The notes below the pieces were generated by a model. It did no database searches. It saw only the letters and a program-made list of their open reading frames with translations, and was not told the DNA's origin. A program made the position numbers and the translations under genes. Shown in pieces: positions 17,284-25,198 of a stretch of 37,702 nt of DNA (within the stretch, counting starts at the first letter, position 1; each line of letters opens with the position of its first letter). The stretch spans positions 1 through 37,702 of the forward strand of contig JAJDHY010000004.1 in assembly GCA_030266385.1 (NCBI GenBank). Reading direction: 5' to 3'. Origin of the DNA: Desulfovibrio sp. OttesenSCG-928-I05 (GTDB lineage: Bacteria; Desulfobacterota; Desulfovibrionia; Desulfovibrionales; Desulfovibrionaceae).

Positions 17284-20030
17284 CGCCGACCGCCCCTTTC
17301 ATGGAACCGCGCATGGCGGATACCGCGTACGATACCTTCGCGAGTGATGACCTTGTGCTGCGCTTCGGCCTTAACCTGGATCTTGTCCGGGGCGTTCTTG
17401 ACGTGGCGGAAGAATGGGGCGCGCGCATGGGTGCTCACAAAGACGCCCGGGCCTCCCTCCGGCTGGTTCTGGAAGAGCTGCTCGTCAATCTGTGCATGCA
17501 TGGCGGCGCGCTTCCGGCAGCGAGTGAAGAAGGCGGCGCGGCGCTCCGCCTTTCGGCGCTTTTTTCCCGCCCGGACGGAACGGCCCTTCCCGGTCAGGAA
17601 GCAAAAGGCACGCTATCCCGGATCAGGATAACCCTTGAAGATCAGGGACCGCCCTTTAACCCCCTGGTGTACAGGGAGCGTTCCCGCAGACGCGACCAGC
17701 CCGCCGAATCAATGCAGAACGCACAGGTCGGCGGGCGCGGGCTCATACTGGTCAGCCTGCTGGCGGCGGATATCGAATACCGGCGCGTCGCGGGGTACAA
17801 CCAGTTGACCCTGACGATCATGGTGCATCCCCCCGGTACGGAAACTCCCGCGCATTCCCCGTTTTCGGATGCGCCGCTGGATGGTTTCCGCGCAGTCCGC
17901 GCCGAACGCGGGTTACTTACGGCTTTACGTTTTCTGTGGCGCAGCAGTCTGGCGGTCCGCCAAACGGTTGTTTTTTTCATCCTCTCGGCGGCTGTCCTCT
18001 GGAGCGGATTTTTTATCACGCACACGGGGGTCCGGGCGCTGCGGGCCGGAAATGTCGCCGATATCACGGCGCACAGCCAGCGCGTCCAGGATGCGACGAG
18101 CGTCACCTTTCTGCGGCAGGTCGCCGGAAAGTTCAAAGCCCTGACCGATGACCTGGAACAGCGCGCCGATCTCGCCGATCTCATGGAAAACGACGTGTTC
18201 TTTTTTGATGAGGTCGCCGACAGCCTCCTGGCCAGAAGCATCCTTGGTGAATATCCGGTGCTCGGTCTGCTCAAGGGAGAAAAGGACGACGTTTCCGCCC
18301 TGTTCATCCGCCAGGATGGAGAGCATGCCAGCGGCAGTTATGAACGCAGCGACGTGAATGAACTGGCGCGGGACGTGAACGCGGGCGACGAGGCCGTCTG
18401 GATCAGCCCTTTTTATGAAGTGCACGACTACCCGGTTCCCGGCGAACGCATAAACCAGCACGCGGGTATGCTGCTTATCCGGAAACTCCCGCCGGTAAAC
18501 GACCGGGAATACTGGCTGGGTGTGGCCATGGGCATGCCCTGGATCGCCGATACACTGGTGGATCTTGCCGGGTTCAGCCATGCCATTCCCGCCTTCCTGA
18601 CGGCGGATGGCCGCTATATCATTTACCCGCCGGGACGCGGTGTGGAAGAAGGCCCGCAAAGTCTCGCGGAAGAAGGGGCCGAAGGAAAAGCCGCCGAGTT
18701 TTCCGCCCTGGCGGCTGCCGTTGCGGCGGGAGAATCGGGCACCATGGCGCTGGAGACGCTTTTCAGTGATGAATTCCCGCCCTGGCCCGTCCCCTGGGAA
18801 GGACCGACGACCCTTGTTTACTCCCCCATGTCCATGCCGGAGTGGCGCTTTCTGCTGCTTGTTTCGTCCGAAGAAATCGGGGCGGTACAGCCCCCTGTTT
18901 CCATTCCCATGCTGCTGCTTGCCGCTTTCGGGCCTTTTTTCATGGCGCTTCTGGCCTGGGTCGTCAATTCGGGCACGGTGACGCCGCTGCGCAAGCTGGC
19001 TTCCTCCCTTGAACGCATGGGCGAAGGCGATCTTGATACCCCCATCATTGCGCCGGAAACGCCGGATGCGCCCGGCATGCCCGGAGGCGCGGGCGGTGCG
19101 GGTGATACGGGCGAGGTGAACGCCATGCTGCGCGCCTTCGAGATGGTGCGCATAACCCTGAAAGGAGCCTTTGCCGCCACAGCCGAGCGTACCAGAGCGG
19201 AACAGCGGGTAAGCAACGAACTTTCCCTGGCGCGCGGCATCCAGCTATCCATGCTGCCCGCCTCCCTGCCCACGTTGCCGGGCATTGATGTCGCCGCCTC
19301 CATGGACATGGCCGGGGAAGTCTGCGGGGATCTTTACGACTGCTTTACCCTGCCGGGCGACGACGACAACATGTACTGTCTTATCGGGGATGTCTGCGGT
19401 AAAGGGATTCCGGCATCCATCATCATGAGCCGGGTCATGGTTCTGGCGCGTTCCTCGCTGCTGCAGGGGCTTGGTCCGGCGGCGGTTCTGGAAGCGCTGA
19501 ATGCTTCACTCCTGCGCCATAATAATTCCATGATGTTCGTCACCCTGACCGTCCTTTTCCTGAACCGCAAAACAGGTGTCCTTACTTACGCCAGCGCGGG
19601 GCACCCGCCACCTATCGCGGGCAAATTCGCCGGAGACAACGCCACCACGGCACAGGGCATTCTCCCCTGGACGCGGGAACTGGTGTTGGGCGTCAAGGAA
19701 GGGATCAGCTATACGGACCATTCGTTCACTCTGGCTCCCGATCAGGCGGTGCTGCTGTATACCGACGGCGCGGACGAAGCCATGGGCCCGGTAAACGCGG
19801 CGGACGGCCAGATCGGCTCCACCGAAGGCCGGTCCATTTTCGGCGAAGAAAGTCTGGAGGCCGCCTTTAACGCGGCATGCGCCCCCGCCGGAGAAGACGC
19901 CGCCGCGCCGCGTTCCGAAGCCGTTCTCGCAATGGTCCGCGCAGCCATAGCCGATCACATGGCAGGGGCCGAGCCGGTGGACGATGTTTCACTGCTCGTC
20001 ATGCGCTGGACCGGCCCGGTCACGGAATGA
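17280..20030 (+). CDS. RsbW-like HATPase - TM/periplasmic sensor - HAMP - PP2C (SpoIIE) phosphatase fusion
   Basis: N-terminal ATPase motifs LRLVLEELLVNLCMHGG, EDQGPPFNPL, GGRGLILVSLLA; two TM segments; HAMP; canonical PP2C EVCGDLYDCF, IGDVCGKGIPASI, YTDGADEA, DDVSLLVMRW; ATGA overlap with upstream gene. Confidence 0.88.
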   Translation: MTPTAPFMEPRMADTAYDTFASDDLVLRFGLNLDLVRGVLDVAEEWGARMGAHKDARASLRLVLEELLVNLCMHGGALPAASEEGGAALRLSALFSRPDGTALPGQEAKGTLSRIRITLEDQGPPFNPLVYRERSRRRDQPAESMQNAQVGGRGLILVSLLAADIEYRRVAGYNQLTLTIMVHPPGTETPAHSPFSDAPLDGFRAVRAERGLLTALRFLWRSSLAVRQTVVFFILSAAVLWSGFFITHTGVRALRAGNVADITAHSQRVQDATSVTFLRQVAGKFKALTDDLEQRADLADLMENDVFFFDEVADSLLARSILGEYPVLGLLKGEKDDVSALFIRQDGEHASGSYERSDVNELARDVNAGDEAVWISPFYEVHDYPVPGERINQHAGMLLIRKLPPVNDREYWLGVAMGMPWIADTLVDLAGFSHAIPAFLTADGRYIIYPPGRGVEEGPQSLAEEGAEGKAAEFSALAAAVAAGESGTMALETLFSDEFPPWPVPWEGPTTLVYSPMSMPEWRFLLLVSSEEIGAVQPPVSIPMLLLAAFGPFFMALLAWVVNSGTVTPLRKLASSLERMGEGDLDTPIIAPETPDAPGMPGGAGGAGDTGEVNAMLRAFEMVRITLKGAFAATAERTRAEQRVSNELSLARGIQLSMLPASLPTLPGIDVAASMDMAGEVCGDLYDCFTLPGDDDNMYCLIGDVCGKGIPASIIMSRVMVLARSSLLQGLGPAAVLEALNASLLRHNNSMMFVTLTVLFLNRKTGVLTYASAGHPPPIAGKFAGDNATTAQGILPWTRELVLGVKEGISYTDHSFTLAPDQAVLLYTDGADEAMGPVNAADGQIGSTEGRSIFGEESLEAAFNAACAPAGEDAAAPRSEAVLAMVRAAIADHMAGAEPVDDVSLLVMRWTGPVTE

Positions 20031-20139
20031 TGCACTGAAAGCTGCCTTTTATTCGGGCACTTCATGAGTTATGCCCATATTGTGGGCATAGCATAGCAGA
20101 AAATATCCCCTGAAACCCGGCATACGGGACATTCCCGCA

Positions 20140-20155
20140 TGGCATTCAAATTGCT
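20140..20155 (+). promoter_or_regulatory. Candidate sigma-54 promoter for the secreted protein 20313-20921
   Basis: TGGCAT-tcaaa-TTGCT, GG-N10-GC; near-identical to the site at 12345-12360. Confidence 0.65.
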
Positions 20156-20312
20156 CTGCTTCTCCCCATAAAAGAACGGATACAGCGCGCACCGGAGAAA
20201 GCGGCCCTGCGCCGCCGCCAGAAAGTCATCTTTCCGGAGCGCTTACCGTCCCGGCTATCGCCGTTTTTCCTGCCGCACCCCGCGTTGCGGCAGGCCAAAC
20301 AGAGAGACAGAC

Positions 20313-20921
20313 ATGTTCAAACGCTTCGTAGTATTCTTCTTTATTGTAGCTACGGCCCCGTTCATTCACCCGGCCACATCCCGGGCGGCAGAAGGAGCGC
20401 CCGTTATTAGCCTGCCCGAAGCGGGGCGCGTTATCACGCTCAGCGCCGAAGGCTTTCTCGCGGGCGAATCCGTTTCCATGGAAGTTCCCATGCGTACCGA
20501 CGGGACAGATAGCGTGCACTTCAGCATAGGGCGGGATTCGCCCAACGGGACACGCATTCTGGCAATCTACGGCGACAGGGGTGAAACGCTGGGGGCCATG
20601 CTGCCCGAAACGCTGGTCGGCCTGGACGACTACGGTGAAATGGAAGAAAACGCCATGATCTCGCTCGGGGCATATGACCTTGACGGTGACGGTGTTTCGG
20701 AAGTCATCATTGCGTCCACTGACGGCGCGGCACTTCTTGGTGCCGCTATATTCCGTTACGAAGCCAGAGAACACGAGCGGTTCCGCATCACGGGCATGAT
20801 TGAAGGACAGCGGCAACTGGCTATCGAGCCGGATGGAGCCATCACCGCGCCTTTTGGATCACGCGGACTGTTCACCCGGTATCGTCTTGCGCCGGACGGT
20901 ACAATCAATCAAGTGGAATAA
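20313..20921 (+). CDS. Secreted protein of unknown function with a DxDGDG-type loop
   Basis: Signal-peptide-like MFKRFVVFFFIVATAPFIHPATSRAA; 'YDLDGDGVSEVIIAST' resembles an FG-GAP/EF-hand-like calcium loop. Confidence 0.7.
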   Translation: MFKRFVVFFFIVATAPFIHPATSRAAEGAPVISLPEAGRVITLSAEGFLAGESVSMEVPMRTDGTDSVHFSIGRDSPNGTRILAIYGDRGETLGAMLPETLVGLDDYGEMEENAMISLGAYDLDGDGVSEVIIASTDGAALLGAAIFRYEAREHERFRITGMIEGQRQLAIEPDGAITAPFGSRGLFTRYRLAPDGTINQVE

Positions 20922-21003
20922 CCTGGGCAAAATAGCCCGAACGGAATATCCTGAACGGATATACACAGCGCGTCACGTGGCGCGCACCAATAAGGAGTTT
21001 TTC

Positions 21004-21942
21004 ATGTTGCATATCGCACGCGCTTTTTCCCTTGCCCTGGCCTTTTGCCTTGCAGCCGCATCGCCCGCCTTTGCGGCTGACATTATGTTTAGCAACGAGA
21101 CCGACGGCGCCATCTACGAGCTGTGGAACTACCCCGGCCCGGACGATAGCAGCGGCCTCCTCGGCTCCGTGGGCCGCGAATCCGAGATGACGATCAAAGC
21201 GTCGGACCTCAAGGATTGCGAACGGCTGGTTATTTCTCAAGGGCCGGGCTTCGCCTATCAGTTTTTCGTGGATGAAGAAATGCTGCGTGACGCCAAGACC
21301 ATGATCTTCTCCATGGAGCAGTTGCAGTCGTCCGGTATTCACCGTTACCCCCTGCTGTACGTGGAGGGGGGTGAGGAGCCACACTACCTGCGCGCCGGTA
21401 TTCCTTTCGGACTGCTGACCCAGTCTATTGCGTTCGGTGTCACCGTTGATGAATTCAACGAAATGCGTACTCCCGACTGCAGTGCAACGCTGGATCATGA
21501 CGCGTTCGCGGTGGCTTTCGGCGACATTTCCTGGAGAATACGGCACGTGGCGACTGGCGAGCTGGCCGAACCTGGCGACCACTATATCCTCGGTCTCAAT
21601 ATGGTCGCCACCTTCAACAATTCCAGCCTCTTCACCATGTTTTCCTCGTTGCAGGACATGGGCGCGCGGCCCGTTATTCTGGGAACAATGGGCGAGAACG
21701 GCATGGCGTTCAGTAAAGATGCCGTGAGCGAAGGCCTCCCCCTGGCCAAGGGCCTGGCCGAGGATGCCGATGATGACGAAGCCTGGAACGCCTTCATGGA
21801 ACAGCTCGGCACCATTGCAACCGAAGGTGATATCCATATGGAATTTTCGTCCGAAACGTTCCTGCTCGAAATGCAGCTCTGCCCCTCGGACAATTCCGTC
21901 ATCTTCACCATTATGCGCCACGAGGATGCTGCGCTCGGTTAG
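21004..21942 (+). CDS. Secreted protein of unknown function
   Basis: Start MLHIARAFSLALAFCLAAASPAFAA (21004) with AAGGAG; the ORF-track start 20800 overlaps the upstream gene and is rejected. Confidence 0.75.
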   Translation: MLHIARAFSLALAFCLAAASPAFAADIMFSNETDGAIYELWNYPGPDDSSGLLGSVGRESEMTIKASDLKDCERLVISQGPGFAYQFFVDEEMLRDAKTMIFSMEQLQSSGIHRYPLLYVEGGEEPHYLRAGIPFGLLTQSIAFGVTVDEFNEMRTPDCSATLDHDAFAVAFGDISWRIRHVATGELAEPGDHYILGLNMVATFNNSSLFTMFSSLQDMGARPVILGTMGENGMAFSKDAVSEGLPLAKGLAEDADDDEAWNAFMEQLGTIATEGDIHMEFSSETFLLEMQLCPSDNSVIFTIMRHEDAALG

Positions 21943-22054
21943 GCCCTCGGTTGTTATACTTTTGGAAAAGGCACGACGATCAAGGGGGGGGCGAGCGTCG
22001 CCACCTGTCGCGCTGTTTGCGTGCAGACGGTGTGAGGAATGAGAAGGAAGCAAT

Positions 22055-23356
22055 ATGAACACCCGCCGCGCACAGGAAAAAGCACGCTTTTCAGCGTTTC
22101 TTCTCCTGTGCGCGGTGCTTTTTCTGTGCAGCGTAGCCGCGTCCGGAGCCTGGGCGGCATCCCGGGCTGTGCACAATGCGCATGCCGGAGAACTTGCGGC
22201 CCTGATTAACGCGGAACGGCAGAAAAGCGGCTTTCCGGCTGTAACCATTGACCAGCAACTGTGTGCCGCCGCCGATGCCCGCATGAAAGAGCTGATGCAG
22301 CAATTCAGAAACACCCGCCCGAACGGCGGCTCAACAGGCGACCTGCTCACGGCCCGTTCCATCAAATACCGTAAATTTGTCCATAGTTACTTCAGGGGCT
22401 TTTCCCTTCCGGCGCGGATCATGCGAGAACTCCCGAAGTATGAAACGGGCGTAATCCGTACAGCCGAGCCTTTCAGCAAAATCGGCGTCGCCACCGGCGA
22501 AGACAGTTCAGGGAAAGTATACTGGTCCATAATCGGCATCACGACAGCCGCCCCCGTTCCCACAGGGACCTATGCCGCACAGAAAAAAGCGCTGTTGCAA
22601 CTGATCAACGCGGAAAGAAAGCGCCTGAAGCGGAGCGCCCTCGACTATGACGACCGGCTGGAAGGCATCGCCCAGACCCGCGCCGTGGATCTGCAGAAAA
22701 AGTACAGCGGCAACAGGCCCGACGGGTCTGGCACAGGAACCCTGTTCAAGGCGCGGAACGTCACCGTCGCCAGTTTCGGGCAATACTACGCCAGAGGCTT
22801 TAAAAACGCCGCCGCCCTCGACGCCGCGTGGAAAAAGCAGAAATACCCGGATACAGTGAGCGCGGCACACTATACACGGATCGGCATAGGCATCAGCGCG
22901 GACAATAAAGGACAGCTGTACTGGGATATCATCGCATCCAGCCCCGTACAACGCCCGCCCACGCTTTCCGAGCTTGAAGCATACCAGCGCGACGTCCTGC
23001 GCCTGACCAACGTGCACAGGGCCGCCAACGGCCTCCCCGCCCTCGCGGGCGACACCCGCCTTGATGCCGTGGCCGCGGTCCGGGCCGAAGAAGTGCTCCG
23101 TTCTTTCTCCCACACCCGCCCGGACGGCAGCGAGTGGACCGTTCTGCTGGACAAGCATTCCATACCGTGGCGGGCCAATGCGGAAAACATCGCCGCCGGG
23201 CAGAAAAACGCCGAGGCCGTGGTTGAAGCGTGGATGAACTCACCCGGCCACCGGGCCAATATATTGAGCAAGAACGTCACCCGGCTCGGGGTCGGCGCGC
23301 GCATTAACGCTGACGGGCGCATCGGCTGGGTGCAGACCTTTATCAAACCGAAATAG
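22055..23356 (+). CDS. Secreted protein with three tandem CAP/SCP-like domains
   Basis: Repeats begin 'LAALINAERQKSGFPAV', 'LLQLINAERKRLKRSAL', 'VLRLTNVHRAANGLPAL'; the third has 'SFSHTRPDGSEW...AENIAAGQKNAEAVVEAWMNSPGHRANILS'. Confidence 0.88.
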   Translation: MNTRRAQEKARFSAFLLLCAVLFLCSVAASGAWAASRAVHNAHAGELAALINAERQKSGFPAVTIDQQLCAAADARMKELMQQFRNTRPNGGSTGDLLTARSIKYRKFVHSYFRGFSLPARIMRELPKYETGVIRTAEPFSKIGVATGEDSSGKVYWSIIGITTAAPVPTGTYAAQKKALLQLINAERKRLKRSALDYDDRLEGIAQTRAVDLQKKYSGNRPDGSGTGTLFKARNVTVASFGQYYARGFKNAAALDAAWKKQKYPDTVSAAHYTRIGIGISADNKGQLYWDIIASSPVQRPPTLSELEAYQRDVLRLTNVHRAANGLPALAGDTRLDAVAAVRAEEVLRSFSHTRPDGSEWTVLLDKHSIPWRANAENIAAGQKNAEAVVEAWMNSPGHRANILSKNVTRLGVGARINADGRIGWVQTFIKPK

Positions 23357-23380
23357 CCGGTTCCTCGCGCCAGTTCGGGG

Positions 23381-23480
23381 CGGACCGGGGCGGACCGGAT
23401 CATCCCGCCATGTCCCGCCATATCCCGGAAATCCCCCTCCCCGTTCCGTACTGTTCCGTAGCGTTCCGGGTCTGCCCGCG
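23381..23480. repeat. Degenerate 10-nt-period repeat tract
   Basis: cggaccgggg|cggaccggat|catcccgcca|tgtcccgcca|tatcccggaa|atccccctcc|ccgttccgta|ctgttccgta|gcgttccggg|tctgcccgcg. Confidence 0.5.
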
Positions 23481-23630
23481 TTCCTGCGCGCGGCTCCCGG
23501 ATCGTACTTCACCCTTGACGCCGCCGCGTCCTTTTCCTACCCAGTACTATATCGTCTCGCGCGGGGCACAGGTCCGCCGCACGGGAACCATGTACCGAAA
23601 CCATGCGGCAGGGGCCGCCGGAGAATACGC

Positions 23631-24083
23631 ATGTCCGATTTTGAAAAGACCATCCGTTTCATTGCCAACGTTCTGTGGCATATCCCGTTTCTTGGTTTTT
23701 TAAACGCGCTCTATGCCTTTTTGCTTGGCGGGCTGCTGACCGTGCTGGTTTTTCCCGCGCCCATCGGCCTCGGCCTTATCCAGTACGCCAAGTTTCTGCT
23801 CTTCCCCTTCTCGTGGAAAATGGTCCCCATTGCCGAAACGGGCGTCAAACGGAACCCGCTCTGGGCCGCCTATTCGACCATTATCATGATCCTTTACCTG
23901 CCCTTCGGGATCATCGCCTTTGTCATGGGCCTGCTGCAATGCATAGGCCTCGCCCTCACCATCGTGGGACTGCCCGGCGCGTACATCATCTTCAAATCGC
24001 TCGGCACCTACTTCAACCCCGTAGCTAAAGTCTGCGTTCCCGTGGAAGCCGATCAGGCCCCGCCCATTGATATCAAAGAGTAG
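23631..24083 (+). CDS. YccF-domain inner membrane protein
   Basis: 'GLGLIQYAKFLLFPFSWKMVP' and 'GLLQCIGLALTIVGLPGAYIIFKSL' resemble YccF repeats; stop codon formed at an IS630 junction. Confidence 0.7.
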   Translation: MSDFEKTIRFIANVLWHIPFLGFLNALYAFLLGGLLTVLVFPAPIGLGLIQYAKFLLFPFSWKMVPIAETGVKRNPLWAAYSTIIMILYLPFGIIAFVMGLLQCIGLALTIVGLPGAYIIFKSLGTYFNPVAKVCVPVEADQAPPIDIKE

Positions 24084-24129
24084 AAAATTTAACGTTTGAA
24101 ATAGTCCAGATATTTGCTCTGCTCTATTC

Positions 24130-24471
24130 ATGAGCAAAGCAACCCCCGAAATACGAAAAATAGCGGTAGAGGCATACTTGTCCGGCAAGGCAACACAACA
24201 ACAACTTACTGATATTTTTGGATTCCACAGGGCTGCTATTGTTCGCTGGGTTCGTGAATTCCGAAAAGATGGAAGACTTGAGCCGCAAACCCGTGGACAT
24301 ATGCTCAAGGCTTTTTCCGCTGAGGAAAGAGAACGCCTTGCCGCCATGGTCAGGGATAAGCCAGATCTTACCTTGGAAGAAATCAGAGAGGCGTTTTCAA
24401 AAAATTGCTCGTTGATGGCTGTACATAGGGAGCTGAAACGACTCGGCTTTCGCTACAAAAAAAAACTCTGA
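24130..24471 (+). CDS. IS630-family transposase ORF A (HTH part)
   Basis: MSKATPEIRKIAVEAYLSGKATQQQLTDIFGFHRAAIVRWVREF; ends just after a 9-A run. Confidence 0.85.
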   Translation: MSKATPEIRKIAVEAYLSGKATQQQLTDIFGFHRAAIVRWVREFRKDGRLEPQTRGHMLKAFSAEERERLAAMVRDKPDLTLEEIREAFSKNCSLMAVHRELKRLGFRYKKKL

Positions 24472-25070
24472 AGGCATCCGAACAAGAACGCGAAGACATA
24501 GCAGAGAGCAGGAAGAACTGGACTGAGTTTCAAAAGACTGTTTTTGCAGAACGCCTTGTTTTTCTTGATGAGTCCAGCGCAAAAACCAATATGGCGCGTT
24601 TGCGGGGCCGCTCTTACGGCGGCTCCCGCTGTCATGTGAGCGCGCCTTGCGGCCACTGGAAGACCTTGACAATGCTTTCATCGATCCGTCTTGACGGAAG
24701 TACGGAATGTATTGTGATTGATGGTGCAATGGATAAGGCCATGTTCGAACAGTATATAGTTCAGGTTCTGTGCCCAGCCTTACGTCCAAACGATATTGTG
24801 ATTATGGATAATTTGTCGGCTCACAAAAATCCTGAAGTGGCCGTGCATATCAAAAATTGCGGAGCGGAACTTTTATATTTACCTGCATACAGTCCAGATT
24901 TGAATCCTATTGAAAATATGTGGAGCAAGGTTAAGCAATTGCTACGGGGCACGGAAGCGCGAACATATGCCGCTTTGGAAAAAGGCATCGCCTGCGCACT
25001 TGATCTGGTTTGCGCAAACGATGCCCAAGGCTGGTTTAAGAATTATGGATATGAACGATTTCAAGAGTGA
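24465..25070 (+). CDS. IS630-family transposase ORF B (DDE part, -1 frame relative to ORF A)
   Basis: LVFLDESSAKTNMARLRGRSYGG, NDIVIMDNLSAHKNPEV, PAYSPDLNPIENMWSKVKQLLRG; frame open from the A-run without its own early ATG. Confidence 0.8.
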   Translation, partial: TLKASEQEREDIAESRKNWTEFQKTVFAERLVFLDESSAKTNMARLRGRSYGGSRCHVSAPCGHWKTLTMLSSIRLDGSTECIVIDGAMDKAMFEQYIVQVLCPALRPNDIVIMDNLSAHKNPEVAVHIKNCGAELLYLPAYSPDLNPIENMWSKVKQLLRGTEARTYAALEKGIACALDLVCANDAQGWFKNYGYERFQE

Positions 25071-25085
25071 ACTTCTCTAAAGTCC

Positions 25086-25132
25086 TTTGTAGCGGGTGAG
25101 GGAGGAGGATGCCCCCCTTCACCCGCTACAAA
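25086..25132. terminator. Hairpin downstream of yccF/IS630
   Basis: tttgtagcgggtga/tcacccgctacaaa 14-bp stem. Confidence 0.55.
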
Positions 25133-25137
25133 AACGA

Positions 25138-25170
25138 AACCGCCCCCGGCGAAGAATGCCGGGGGCGGTT
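25138..25170 (-). terminator. Intrinsic terminator of the RTX adhesin gene
   Basis: aaccgcccccggc/gccgggggcggtt; minus strand continues TTTCGTTTTTG. Confidence 0.8.
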
Positions 25171-25198
25171 GTTTACGGTGTATTCAGATAGACAGGCT

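Larger units (their letters stand above)
24081..25079 (+). mobile_element. IS630-family insertion sequence, near-complete copy
   Basis: Imperfect terminal inverted repeats TAGAAAATTTAACGTTTGAAATAGTCCAGAT and (reverse complement of right end) TAGAGAAGTTCACTCTTGAAATCGTTCATAT; flanking TA dinucleotides; DDE transposase. Confidence 0.88.

Noticed and set aside
20800-21003. Long N-terminal extension of the ORF starting at 20800
   Set aside because: A signal peptide and AAGGAG support a start at 21004; the extension overlaps the end of the upstream gene.
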